Positions 1-7,732 of a stretch of 64,000 bases of DNA are shown here, piece after piece. Numbering within the stretch: position 1 is the first letter of the stretch; every line of letters starts with the position of its first letter. This DNA comes from Microbacterium sp. zg-Y818 (GTDB lineage: Bacteria > Actinomycetota > Actinomycetes > Actinomycetales > Microbacteriaceae), in NCBI RefSeq assembly GCF_030246905.1, contig NZ_CP126741.1, positions 1,798,001 to 1,862,000 of the forward strand, written 5' to 3'. The notes beneath the pieces were generated by a model. It worked only from the letters and a program-made list of their open reading frames with translations. It made no database searches and had not been told where the DNA came from. The translations under genes were made by a program, and so were the position numbers.

Positions 1-308
1 GCGCCCAGCTTCACCCCGCCGAAGTAGCGCACGACGGTCGCGAGCACGCCCTCGAGCTCCTGGTGCCGCAGCACCTCGAGCATCGGGCGGCCGGCCGTTC
101 CGCTCGGTTCGCCGTCATCGTTGGCGGCGGAGTGCCCGCCCGCCATGAGCGCCCAGCAGATGTGGCGGGCATCCGGATGCTCAGCCCACAGCTCCTGCAC
201 GCGGGCCACGGCCTGCTCGCGCCCGGCCACCGGTTCGACGCACCCCAGGAAGCGGCTCTTCTTGATGACGAGTTCGCTGTGGACGGGCCCGGCGAGGGTG
301 AACGGCAT
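1..308 (-). CDS. IMPACT/YigZ family protein (C-terminus outside window)
   Basis: Reading the minus strand from an ATG at 308 gives MPFTLAGPVHSELVIKKSRF, which is the usual N-terminus of the UPF0029/IMPACT family. About 20 residues later come HICWALMAGG and then DDGEPSGTAGRPML and VVRYFGGVKLG, the family's signature blocks. The frame is open to the window edge, so only about 102 residues are visible and the C-terminus is missing. Family members are small cytosolic proteins; eukaryotic IMPACT regulates GCN2, but the bacterial role is unclear. It lies 12 bases downstream of the SDR gene on the same strand, so the two are probably co-transcribed. Confidence 0.88.
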   Translation of the reverse strand, partial: MPFTLAGPVHSELVIKKSRFLGCVEPVAGREQAVARVQELWAEHPDARHICWALMAGGHSAANDDGEPSGTAGRPMLEVLRHQELEGVLATVVRYFGGVKLG

Positions 309-320
309 GGGCAGCCGGCG

Positions 321-1010
321 TCAGACGCCCGGTCGGATCGTCAGGTCCGGGATCTGCGCGTCCCGCGGCAGGTCGAGCACGGTGAGGATGCTCGTGACGA
401 CCGAACCCGCATCGATGAAGGCGGCGGGGTCGTAATCCCGCCCCTCCTGCTCGTGCACGCGCTCCTGCATCGCCGTGGCAGTCCGCCCGGGGTACACCGA
501 CGACACCCGCACGCCGTGCGCGGCCTCCTCAGCGCGCAGGCTGTCGGCGAGCGCCTTGAGCCCGTGCTTGGATGCCGCGTAGGCCGCCCACTCGGGCGCC
601 GCACGCAGACCCGCGCCGGAGTTCACGAACACCACCTGACCCTTAGCCGCGCGCAGCGCCGGCAGCAGCAGCCGGGTCAGCTCCGCCGGGGCCACGAGGT
701 TCACGTCGAGCTGCGACGACCATGCATCGACGGAGAGTTCGGCGACCGGGCCGAGGTCGACCACGCCCGCGACGTGGAGCACCGAGTCCAGCCGGGTGGG
801 GAGCTCCTGCGCGGCGAGCGCGGCGGCCAGCTCGCCCGGAGCCGAGAGGTCGGCGACGACGGTGCGTGCTGCGGGGAACCATTCGCCGAGCTCCGCCGCG
901 CGTGCCTCACTGCGGGCGAGCAGGATGAGATCGTCCCCGCGCGCATGCAGACGCGCCGCGAGGGCAGCGCCGATGCCGGAGCCGGCGCCGGTGAGGAAGT
1001 GCACAGACAT
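321..1010 (-). CDS. SDR family NAD(P)-dependent oxidoreductase
   Basis: A 229-residue classical short-chain dehydrogenase. The nucleotide-binding motif TGAGSGIG lies at about residues 7-14, followed by a basic LLARSEARAAEL stretch that suggests NADPH preference, then NSGAG (catalytic Ser region) and YAASKHGLKAL with the catalytic Tyr-x-x-x-Lys. The open frame extends upstream, but the start is placed at the ATG at 1010 because the Rossmann fold begins immediately after (MSVHFLTGAGSG). The C-terminal IPDLTIRPGV is typical of the YciK/YdfG-like group. The substrate cannot be told from sequence. It is divergent from the MpaB-family gene and upstream of the YigZ-family gene. Confidence 0.9.
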   Translation of the reverse strand: MSVHFLTGAGSGIGAALAARLHARGDDLILLARSEARAAELGEWFPAARTVVADLSAPGELAAALAAQELPTRLDSVLHVAGVVDLGPVAELSVDAWSSQLDVNLVAPAELTRLLLPALRAAKGQVVFVNSGAGLRAAPEWAAYAASKHGLKALADSLRAEEAAHGVRVSSVYPGRTATAMQERVHEQEGRDYDPAAFIDAGSVVTSILTVLDLPRDAQIPDLTIRPGV

Positions 1011-1184
1011 ACTGTCATCGTCCCACGGCGACGGACCACGGCAGGGACTGGGTGCACCGGCGCACCCGACGTAGCATCGGCATCCACCTCTCGACGGGAG
1101 CCGTCTCGAAAAGCACGATGTCGGCTGGTTCATTCGCGCCATTCGTTGGGTGCACACCTCACTGCGCCGTGACACGCTTGAACG

Positions 1185-2117
1185 GTGACTCGGATTCCCT
1201 TGCGCGCGCGGCTTCTTTCGGCGCTGGCCGGCGATCCGGATGGCGCGCCCTCGTGGGTGCGGGCTCTGGCTGAAGGCGACGATCGCGGCTACTTCGCCGA
1301 CGGCGGCGCCGTCTGGACGGTGCACTCCGGCACGGCGACCTTCGTCGCGGGTATCCGGGCCCTCCTCATCCAGGCGCTGCACCCGGGCGCGATGGCGGGC
1401 GTCCACGACTTCTCGCGTTATCGGGAAGATCCCATCGGACGCCTCACGGGCACGGTGCGCTGGATCATCTGCGTCACCTACGGCTCAACCGAGCAGGCAT
1501 ACGCCGAAACGGCACGCGTGGGTCGTCTTCATCGAAGGGTTGCCGGCACCTACTCGACGGATGCCGGTCCCCGCACGTACTCGGCGTCAGACGCGGCGCT
1601 TGTGGAATGGGTCCACCTCGCCTTCACCGAGGCATTTCTCGGCGCCCACCAGCGCTGGGGCGGCCCGATCCCCGGCGGTGCCGACGCGTACGTGCGCGAA
1701 TGGGCGCAGGCCGGTCGGCTGATGCACGTCGCCGATCCGCCCGAGACCGAAGCCGCTCTGCGGTCGCGGATGGATGCGTACCTCGACCGCGGCGAGCTGG
1801 TCTATGACGCGCGCGTCGCCGAGGTCGTTCGATTCCTCCGTGACGTCCCCTTCACCGGATCGATGCGACTCGCCTACCGCGTGCTCTTCGCCGCTGCTGT
1901 CGCGAGCCTTCCCGGGCGGTATCGCAAGCTCCTCGGTCTCCGGCGCACACCTCTCCCGGTGGTCACCGCGACGCGGATCGTGCTCGCGGTCTCGTCCCGG
2001 GCCCTCGGATCAGGTCCGCGCGCCCAAGACTTCGCCCGACAACGACACCGGCGCTTGCAGCACGCAATGATTGCAGATGAGTCGGCGATCCCATCCGCGG
2101 CGGATGACGGATCATGA
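1185..2117 (+). CDS. Oxygenase MpaB family protein (DUF2236)
   Basis: A 310-residue protein with a GTG start (MTRIPLRARLL). The block FVAGIRALLIQALHPGAMAGV at about residues 52-72, then YREDPIGRLTGTVRWI and a YGSTEQA stretch, are the hallmarks of the DUF2236/MpaB family, which binds haem b through a histidine and is related to fungal MpaB and the latex-clearing protein Lcp. Here H66 in LHPGA is a candidate. No signal peptide or clear membrane helix is seen, so it is probably cytosolic or peripheral. The true substrate in actinobacteria is not known. It is the last ordinary gene before the accessory island. Confidence 0.88.
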   Translation: MTRIPLRARLLSALAGDPDGAPSWVRALAEGDDRGYFADGGAVWTVHSGTATFVAGIRALLIQALHPGAMAGVHDFSRYREDPIGRLTGTVRWIICVTYGSTEQAYAETARVGRLHRRVAGTYSTDAGPRTYSASDAALVEWVHLAFTEAFLGAHQRWGGPIPGGADAYVREWAQAGRLMHVADPPETEAALRSRMDAYLDRGELVYDARVAEVVRFLRDVPFTGSMRLAYRVLFAAAVASLPGRYRKLLGLRRTPLPVVTATRIVLAVSSRALGSGPRAQDFARQRHRRLQHAMIADESAIPSAADDGS

Positions 2118-2512
2118 AGTTGTGATTGGTCGCCGAGCTACCCCGCACGGGTGAACAGCGACGGCCAGCAGGTGATCCGAAATCTGGAGACCCGGTGCCG
2201 GCAGAGCATCCTCTTGCGGGCACTGCGCGAAGTGGGAAAGAGGGATACGAGCGTGACGCCGTGTGATCGACGTCCCTCTTCGAGTTCTACGTCCGATGGG
2301 GCGCGGATCGGGGCAGGACCGGGACGACTCACGGAGCAGGCGACGAGGCGCCGCTCGTGCGCTTCTACGACGACTGGAACGGGAAGTCCGGCAAGCCCCG
2401 CTCGACGCAGGTCACGCGCCATGTCGTGTCCCCACAAGCTGGGCCCGGACCAGGTGAGCGAACGCAACTGCGTCATCACGGTCGTGCTGATCAGTTAGCT
2501 GCAGGGGACGGT
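2118..2512. other. Island edge: no intact gene; possible degraded coding remnant
   Basis: No intact gene with a ribosome-binding site is seen in these 395 bases. Two plus-strand frames look protein-like in pieces: one from about 2151 (NSDGQQVIRNLETRC, then LLRALREVGKRD) and a second from about 2279 (FEFYVRWGADRG, then VRFYDDWNGKSGK). They are in different phases and the second has no start codon, which would fit a frameshifted leftover of an older gene. I do not recognise either piece. The stretch marks the left junction of the accessory island. Confidence 0.3.
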
Positions 2513-4174
2513 CTATGAGCTGGATCGCGGAAGCGAAGGGTCGACGGCATGATCAGCCTGGTCGGCGGGCTCCTCCACGGCCGTGGACACCCACGTCCCT
2601 TCATCGTCCCCGATACGCGCATGGTTTGCTTCGAACTGTTGCTGCACTGTCCACAGCTCCGAGCCCGCCCGATACCTGGCGAGTAATTCGCCCGCCGAGC
2701 CGGTCAGGTAGGCGGCGAGCAGCCGCACTACGAGCTCGTTGACGGTGCTGACGAGATAGGTCTCAACGTGATCCGGGAATGCCCCGTTGTCAGCGTGCTT
2801 GACGCGCTTGTAGTTGTTCGAGATCGCGCGAGCCAGTCCCACCTGGCTGTGGATGTAGTCGCCCCACTGGACGCCGAGTAGCTCCAAACAGCGGTACACG
2901 TAGGTGGCCATCGTCGGGCGCCCCCGTCCACGGTCGTAGGTGGCATCTTCGTCTGGGCGCGGGCCGATCAGCTGGCCTGCCGCCTCGAGCGCCATCGAGG
3001 TCGACATGACGACGTCCTCGGTGAAGCGCTGCCGTCGTCCGATCACCGCGACGGCGGGCAGGATGAAGCGATCCCACTGGTCGTACCTCTCGGCCCAGCG
3101 GGTGAGCCCCTCCGCGCCGATCTCTTGTAGCACTAGCAGTGGCTGTCCGAGCTTCTCCTCGGTCGGGATGGGTTGCGTTCGTTCGCGCACGGTTCGGGCG
3201 CTGATCAACTCGATGAACGGATGGTCATAGACCTCGCCCCCCATCAAGCGCGCCGGAATTGACTCGTCCTGCACCCGATGCTCGCGAATCGATAGCGCCG
3301 TCCCGAACACGAAGACTAGAAGGTGCGCAACCTTTCTCAGCTCGACGAGGTGGTCGAAGAACGGACGGGCCTCCGCCCACCCGGACTCGATCACGACGTT
3401 GTCCGCTACGACATGCGATCGCTCGTAGCCGTCACTGGTTTCGCTCGACGTCCACGTCGTGCGGATACGCATCCTGGCCTCTCCTTGAGCCCACTCGACA
3501 GGCTCGGGACTCTCCACCGTGATGTCGACGCCGGTGGAACGTCCGTCCTGGTCCCGTCGCGACTCGGACTCCACTGCACTTAGCCGCGACCACCGATTCA
3601 GCCCATCCATCCGACTCCGGCATGTCTTTACGGTCAGCCGATCGGAGAGAGCGCCGTCGCGTTCGAAGAGCAGGGTTTCCTGCGGCGCGATCCGTCCACT
3701 ACCGATCCGCGAACCCGCCGCCGCCGAATGCCCTGCCCAGCGGCACCCATAGAGCATGACGGCGCCGTCGCGCGTACGAAGTAGCAGGTTCTCCTGCGGC
3801 TTCATCCGCCGAAACCAATCGTCGACGTGCGCGAACTGATCGACCTCGAACCCAGGAAGGTAGGGGATCTCCACCTCGACGCCGGTTTGGCTGAGGCGAA
3901 GCGTCGCTCCCACGTAGGGGGTCGCTTCGACGCCGTCGACGAGGAGGCCCGCGAGGCTGTCGCCGAAGTCGAGGTGTTCAACGCTCACATGGAGCTCCGT
4001 TCTGGTCGCATTCGATGAGCCAGTCACAAGGGGCAGAGCTGCCCTTCCGATAGCAGAGACTGTACCGATCGCCCCCGACGCGACCGCACGTCCGGGGTCA
4101 GCAACTACATGCAGCAGCGGAGTGTTGATTTCGGTCGGGAGTCGCTGTAGCTCGGACGTGAACGTCAACACCAT
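2513..4174 (-). CDS. ApeA-like HEPN domain protein, probable anti-phage RNase
   Basis: A 553-residue protein when started at the ATG at 4174, which has AGGG seven bases upstream; the longer frame to 4372 begins with an Arg-rich stretch that does not look like protein. The N-terminal half is beta-rich (about 60-300) and resembles the ApeA N-terminal domain 1. The C-terminal half is all-helical, starting near LPAVAVIGRRQRFTEDVVM, and ends in SNNYKRVKHADNGAFPD with R457 and H460, the place where Apea-type HEPN domains carry their RNase motif. ApeA of E. coli is a HEPN protein that gives abortive phage defence by RNA cleavage. The family call is from recognition, not a search. The gene stands alone, facing away from the kinase-like gene. 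Confidence 0.6.
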   Translation of the reverse strand: MVLTFTSELQRLPTEINTPLLHVVADPGRAVASGAIGTVSAIGRAALPLVTGSSNATRTELHVSVEHLDFGDSLAGLLVDGVEATPYVGATLRLSQTGVEVEIPYLPGFEVDQFAHVDDWFRRMKPQENLLLRTRDGAVMLYGCRWAGHSAAAGSRIGSGRIAPQETLLFERDGALSDRLTVKTCRSRMDGLNRWSRLSAVESESRRDQDGRSTGVDITVESPEPVEWAQGEARMRIRTTWTSSETSDGYERSHVVADNVVIESGWAEARPFFDHLVELRKVAHLLVFVFGTALSIREHRVQDESIPARLMGGEVYDHPFIELISARTVRERTQPIPTEEKLGQPLLVLQEIGAEGLTRWAERYDQWDRFILPAVAVIGRRQRFTEDVVMSTSMALEAAGQLIGPRPDEDATYDRGRGRPTMATYVYRCLELLGVQWGDYIHSQVGLARAISNNYKRVKHADNGAFPDHVETYLVSTVNELVVRLLAAYLTGSAGELLARYRAGSELWTVQQQFEANHARIGDDEGTWVSTAVEEPADQADHAVDPSLPRSSS

Positions 4175-4400
4175 CGCTAGCCCTGGGCGCGGTGCCGCAG
4201 CGCATTTCCGTCTAGCGTCTGATCTCAGCCACGTTGGAGGCAATCGCTCGAAGCGCGTGAACGATGTTCTTCGTCTGGGCTTCGGGCGACGTGCCGTTCG
4301 CCGTTGATCCGTATACGGGCATCGTTCGAAAGGCGGACCGTCGCGTGCAATCCGGATCCTTCTGTGCCACACAATCCCCTCTGCCCGCTAGCCTGACCAA

Positions 4401-4955
4401 ATGCTGGGGTGGAAGTGGAAGGCGACCAATCAGGTGTCACTGATCTTGATGTGCGGCCTCTCTTTCTCGGGGAAGAGCACTTTTGCCGTGCTACTGGCTG
4501 ACGAGCTTCGCGCCGACCTCATCAGCTTGGACGCGATCAACGCCGAGCGCGGATTGTACGGCGGCCAAGGCATCCCGGTCGAGGAGTGGGCGCGCACCAA
4601 CGAGACCGCTCAGACGCGCGCTGCTGAAGCGCTACGAGCGGGACGAGATGTGGTGATTGATGACACGGGTTCACCTCGATTCATCAGGGACGGGTGGAGG
4701 GCGGTCGCTGCAGCAACGCAAGCCGCGTTCTCGATTGTCTGGGTCCAGATCGACCCCGCGCGTCAGAGGAAGCGTCTTCTCGCCAATCGCGCGGACGGGA
4801 AACGTCACGACGTCGTAGACGACGTGTTGGATTCGCACGTAGCCAACTTCGAAGCCCCGCTGACCGAGGATCCCTTCATCGTCGACGCCGACGACACCGC
4901 GAGGCCGCAGATCGCGGTAACGATTGCAAACAGCATCCGCGAACGCGCACAATGA
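4401..4955 (+). CDS. P-loop kinase-like ATP-binding protein
   Basis: A 184-residue protein with a Walker A motif GLSFSGKST at residues 19-27. Further on are RDVVIDDTGSPRF (Walker B-like, with a possible substrate Asp), WVQIDPARQRKRLLANRAD (the Arg-rich lid typical of small kinases) and FEAPLTEDPFIVDAD near the end. This arrangement matches the zeta toxin, polynucleotide-kinase and chloramphenicol-phosphotransferase type of P-loop kinases, often named AAA family ATPase. It presumably phosphorylates a small molecule or nucleic-acid end; the substrate is not evident. An ATG at 4452 just before the P-loop is a less likely alternative start. It is divergent from the HEPN gene, with a 226-base gap that may carry both promoters. 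No antitoxin-like partner is visible. Confidence 0.7.
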   Translation: MLGWKWKATNQVSLILMCGLSFSGKSTFAVLLADELRADLISLDAINAERGLYGGQGIPVEEWARTNETAQTRAAEALRAGRDVVIDDTGSPRFIRDGWRAVAAATQAAFSIVWVQIDPARQRKRLLANRADGKRHDVVDDVLDSHVANFEAPLTEDPFIVDADDTARPQIAVTIANSIRERAQ

Positions 4956-5188
4956 CCGGTCCCTCGCCGGGCGTTTCGTGTGCGTCTATCGCTCCGCGCT
5001 GACCGGGCGGCTCCCTGCGATGTACAGCGCGGGGCTCGCTCTCTCCGATGCGCATGTCTTCACGGACGTCACCTCAGCGAACCCATAGGAAATCGGTAAG
5101 AGAACCTGAGCGGGTCGTGTCTTGCCCGTGCCTCGTTCGACCCGCGATCTAGCGTGCTAGTCCACCGACAAAGAGAGGAGGTGATGAC

Positions 5189-5419
5189 ATGCCGAATTCG
5201 TATCACGTGACGCCGCAGGGCGATCAGTGGGCAGCACAGAAGGCAGGCGGTGCGCGAGCATCGTCTATGCACGACACGCAGGCCGACGCGATTGCCGCTG
5301 CACGCGGATACCTGGGCAACCAGGGCGGCGGTGAGCTGAACGTTCACGGCCGTAACGGCGCGATCCGCGCAAAGGACACGATCGCGCCGGGTAACGATCC
5401 GCGCGATATCAAGGGCTGA
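5189..5419 (+). CDS. DUF2188 domain-containing small protein
   Basis: A 76-residue protein. Its sequence (YHVTPQGDQWAAQKAGGARA, then TQADAIAAARGYLGNQGGGE, then VHGRNGAIRAKDT) follows the DUF2188 pattern: an aromatic strand, the tq-x-eAi-x-Ar helix and the vhg-x-dG-x-i strand. It fills the whole protein. The ribosome-binding site, GAGGAGGTGATGAC before the ATG, is close to a perfect anti-16S match, so translation is probably strong. The function of DUF2188 is unknown; proteins of this kind are common on mobile and accessory DNA. It is followed by a 13-bp hairpin at 5471-5506 that probably ends the transcript, making it a single-gene unit. Confidence 0.8.
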   Translation: MPNSYHVTPQGDQWAAQKAGGARASSMHDTQADAIAAARGYLGNQGGGELNVHGRNGAIRAKDTIAPGNDPRDIKG

Positions 5420-5470
5420 TGCCCGGCGTCAGCCGCGTGGGCGGGGAAGCTCACGGCTGACTATGGAAGG

Positions 5471-5506
5471 CGTTAGGTCGGCGACCTGTTGGCCGCCGAC
5501 CTAACG
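5471..5506 (+). terminator. 13-bp perfect inverted repeat, probable terminator
   Basis: CGTTAGGTCGGCG at 5471-5483 is exactly complementary to CGCCGACCTAACG at 5494-5506, with a 10-base loop. It sits 52 bases after the DUF2188 stop codon. There is no U-run after the stem, as is usual in high-GC actinobacteria, so it may be a U-less terminator. Confidence 0.65.
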
Positions 5507-5554
5507 TCCCCGACCTGATGTTGCCCAACAAGTTCAAGTCAGCAGGTTGGTTGG

Positions 5555-5574
5555 GGCCCGCTAGGCCGCGGGCC
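5555..5574. repeat. GC-rich hairpin between DUF2188 and membrane gene
   Basis: GGCCCGC (5555-5561) and GCGGGCC (5568-5574) form a 7-bp stem with a 6-base loop. It lies between two converging genes and could serve as a terminator for either. The rest of 5420-5716 shows nothing else that I can support. Confidence 0.4.
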
Positions 5575-5716
5575 GCATGCGTCGGTCGTGATCAATAGAT
5601 TGCGAGGCGCGCGTCTTGACTATGTCAGGTCGCCCGTAAGTCGCTCCATGAGCGCGACAGGTGCAGTCGCGTAACCGGATCCCATGCAAGCCCCGGAGTG
5701 GGGCGCCTCGTAGGTG

Positions 5717-6097
5717 CTAGAGGTTCACGCCTGACAACCCCGACCAGGCAAAGGCTGGAATCCACGCGACCAGCACGTGCGCGATGAGTGTCATCGCCAG
5801 CAGCAGAAGAACCGCTACGAAGCTGACGAATCGAGAGATTCGTGGCCGAACGAGGGTCACCACAATGGAAAGAACTGCGATCGTCATGATCGCGAGTGTG
5901 GGAAGAAAGGCAGCCTGAATGCGCTGAGACGTGAAGCAGTTGCGCGGGCCCGGCAGAGAGAGCGCGCAGACTTCCGGGGCGAACGGAACAGCGATCAGCC
6001 AAATGGCCGCGGCGGAGGCAAGTGCGGTGAGTCCGATGGTTGCGACTGCCGGCCACGAGACCACGCGTGCGGTCAGGACACCGGGTTTCTTGGTCAC
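5717..6097 (-). CDS. Small three-helix membrane protein, unknown function
   Basis: A 126-residue protein with three hydrophobic segments at about residues 19-39, 63-83 and 90-112. Between the first two helices is a short loop with two cysteines (C44 and C54: EVCALSLPGPRNCF), which would lie outside if the N-terminus is inside and could form a disulphide. No family is recognised. The basic N-terminus (MTKKPG) and the lysine/arginine pattern favour an inside N-terminus. It stands alone, converging on the DUF2188 gene and divergent from the 409-residue island gene. It may be a genuine island gene of hypothetical function. Confidence 0.6.
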   Translation of the reverse strand: MTKKPGVLTARVVSWPAVATIGLTALASAAAIWLIAVPFAPEVCALSLPGPRNCFTSQRIQAAFLPTLAIMTIAVLSIVVTLVRPRISRFVSFVAVLLLLAMTLIAHVLVAWIPAFAWSGLSGVNL

Positions 6098-6362
6098 AGC
6101 TTGAGCGTAGCGGCCGCGACGAGCCTAGTAGCCGCTGCCCGCGAGCCGGTCCGTGATCGAGTGCTTCGTTAGGAATCGTCTCGCCCGCGCGGTGCCTGGC
6201 ATCGGTCCCTGCTCCGAGCACCGCATAGCGGCTTAGCGGGTGCTTCGTGAAGCTGAGAACTGGCCCTGCCGATGGTGACACGCCCGAGGGTCCAATCGCA
6301 GTGTCGGTGGTCGCACGTAGAATCTCAGTGTGATTTCACGTTCATAACGCCATCGGTGCGAG

Positions 6363-6383
6363 CCAATCTCAAACCGGGATTGG
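6363..6383 (+). promoter_or_regulatory. Hairpin covering the ribosome-binding site of the 409-residue gene
   Basis: CCAATCTC (6363-6370) can pair with GGGATTGG (6376-6383) as an 8-bp stem with one G-U pair and a 5-base loop AAACC. The right arm includes the first bases of the GGAG ribosome-binding site (6382-6385) of the ATG at 6391. In RNA it would block initiation unless opened. The rest of 6098-6362 shows no gene. Confidence 0.45.
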
Positions 6384-6390
6384 AGCGACC

Positions 6391-7620
6391 ATGCAACAGG
6401 ACGACAGTTCTCATCCGCGGACTCCGGGATCGGCACTCGCGGCAGAGCTGAGAATGATGCCGCGGAGCGTACTGAGTGCTTTCCGCGTCCCGCCACGTAC
6501 GCCTGAGTTTCTCGACGCCATAGTCGCCACTCTGCATGACCTTCTCGCGACAAGCGACTCGCGTAGCTTGGCCGAGCGGCTCGAGGTTCTCCCAAAGCGG
6601 TTCGAGGGCTTGATGCCGGGCGCTGACCTTGACAGCGAACTGCGCAAGTTGGAGACCTGGTTCGAGACGGCTGGCCAGGACAGCTTGAAGGCCGACGTCG
6701 AACGCTATGCGCGCCGCTTTAAGAACGGAAGCGCCCCGCGCTTTCTGCGTCGGCTGCTGGGGGCGGACCGCTTCCTTCGGCTCCAGCAGGCATGCGAGGA
6801 GGACTGGGCCTTGTGCCTCCTGGCAGTGCGCAGGGCATTGCGAGCCACCTTGCCGCTCGCCCAGGCGCTCGAGGATGCGGTGATCCCGCTTACCGGCGAG
6901 GAACGGGATGGCTTCATCAAGGCGACCGCGAGCGAGTCAGTGTTTCTAGGGTTCATACTCAAGACCGATGACCTGATCGAGGCCTTCCTCAACAAGAGGT
7001 CTATGGCGTTCGCTGGGCTCGGATACCCTGTCCGCGACGGTGAGACCGCGACACTCGACGTCGACATGATCCAGCTAATGGAAATGCTTCGCCTCGTTCT
7101 CGACGTCGAGATGGAGGCACGCACGAGCGAACTCAGCGACACACTGCGTCGCAAATTCCGCGGCTTCGATCAGGCGCTCAACAACTCTGACGACGGGGTG
7201 GGACAGGCTGCCACGAGCCTGATCGAGCTCATCGACCGGCTGCTCCGGACGGCATTCTCTACCAACGAGGTGCTGGCTTGGGTACTGGCCCACAGGCCAG
7301 ACGACGCCGCGCTCGTCTACGAGCGTGGAGGAAGGGCGCTTCCGACAAAGCGCGCCGAAGCGCTTTGCTTCGCGCACGCTGGCGAGGCTCCGCCGGACGA
7401 CCCCAGGCTCCAGGAGATGCTGGCAAACAGCCTCGTCCGAGCCCGCGCCGCTGCTCAAAAAATAAAGCACAACGACCACGGAACGCCCGAGGAGGCCGCT
7501 GAGCTCCGCACCCTCATGCAAGCGGCACGCGGGGCCATCACCTTCCTGTTCCGCGTCAGTTGGGTGACGGGCACCGAACGCTACGAGAAGCTCCAGCACA
7601 AGTTCGCGCAGGCCGCCTGA
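6391..7620 (+). CDS. Unrecognised 409-residue helical protein, possible HEPN-like C-terminus
   Basis: I do not recognise this protein. It is largely helical, with no signal peptide or membrane segment. An N-terminal region (about 1-110) is charged. The middle contains EERDGFIKATASESVFLGF and MIQLMEMLRLVLDVEMEART. From about residue 270 there is a helical module: SLIELIDRLLRTAFSTNEVL, then GRALPTKRAEAL, then RARAAAQKIKHNDHGTPEEA, ending near residue 409. The KIKHND segment (H360, with R350/R352 before it) resembles the RxKH-type motif of the ApeA-like protein in the same island, which suggests a HEPN-type RNase or nucleic-acid-linked module. This is inference only. The start ATG at 6391 has GGAG five bases upstream. 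It stands alone between the membrane gene and the IS30 element. Confidence 0.65.
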   Translation: MQQDDSSHPRTPGSALAAELRMMPRSVLSAFRVPPRTPEFLDAIVATLHDLLATSDSRSLAERLEVLPKRFEGLMPGADLDSELRKLETWFETAGQDSLKADVERYARRFKNGSAPRFLRRLLGADRFLRLQQACEEDWALCLLAVRRALRATLPLAQALEDAVIPLTGEERDGFIKATASESVFLGFILKTDDLIEAFLNKRSMAFAGLGYPVRDGETATLDVDMIQLMEMLRLVLDVEMEARTSELSDTLRRKFRGFDQALNNSDDGVGQAATSLIELIDRLLRTAFSTNEVLAWVLAHRPDDAALVYERGGRALPTKRAEALCFAHAGEAPPDDPRLQEMLANSLVRARAAAQKIKHNDHGTPEEAAELRTLMQAARGAITFLFRVSWVTGTERYEKLQHKFAQAA

Positions 7621-7709
7621 CGACGCACCTGCGCTGGCCGTGAGTGCGCGTATCTAGCTGAGTAGCGCGGATCGGCGCCTCCAACGGAGTCGCCCGGTGG
7701 CCGGTCGGC

Positions 7710-7732
7710 GGATTCAAGCGGTCATCGCAACA
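7710..7732. repeat. Left terminal inverted repeat of the IS30 element
   Basis: GGATTCAAGCGGTCATCGCA with CA following. The transposase stop codon (minus strand, 7722-7724) lies inside this repeat, so the gene runs to the very end of the element. Confidence 0.65.

Noticed and set aside
2138..2479. Minus-strand frame of 113 codons at the island edge
   Set aside because: No ribosome-binding site, no recognisable content, and it competes with two plus-strand fragments of equal weakness.
4175..4372. N-terminal extension of the ApeA-like protein
   Set aside because: The added 66 residues are Arg/Pro-rich and unlike a folded domain, while the ATG at 4174 has a fair ribosome-binding site.
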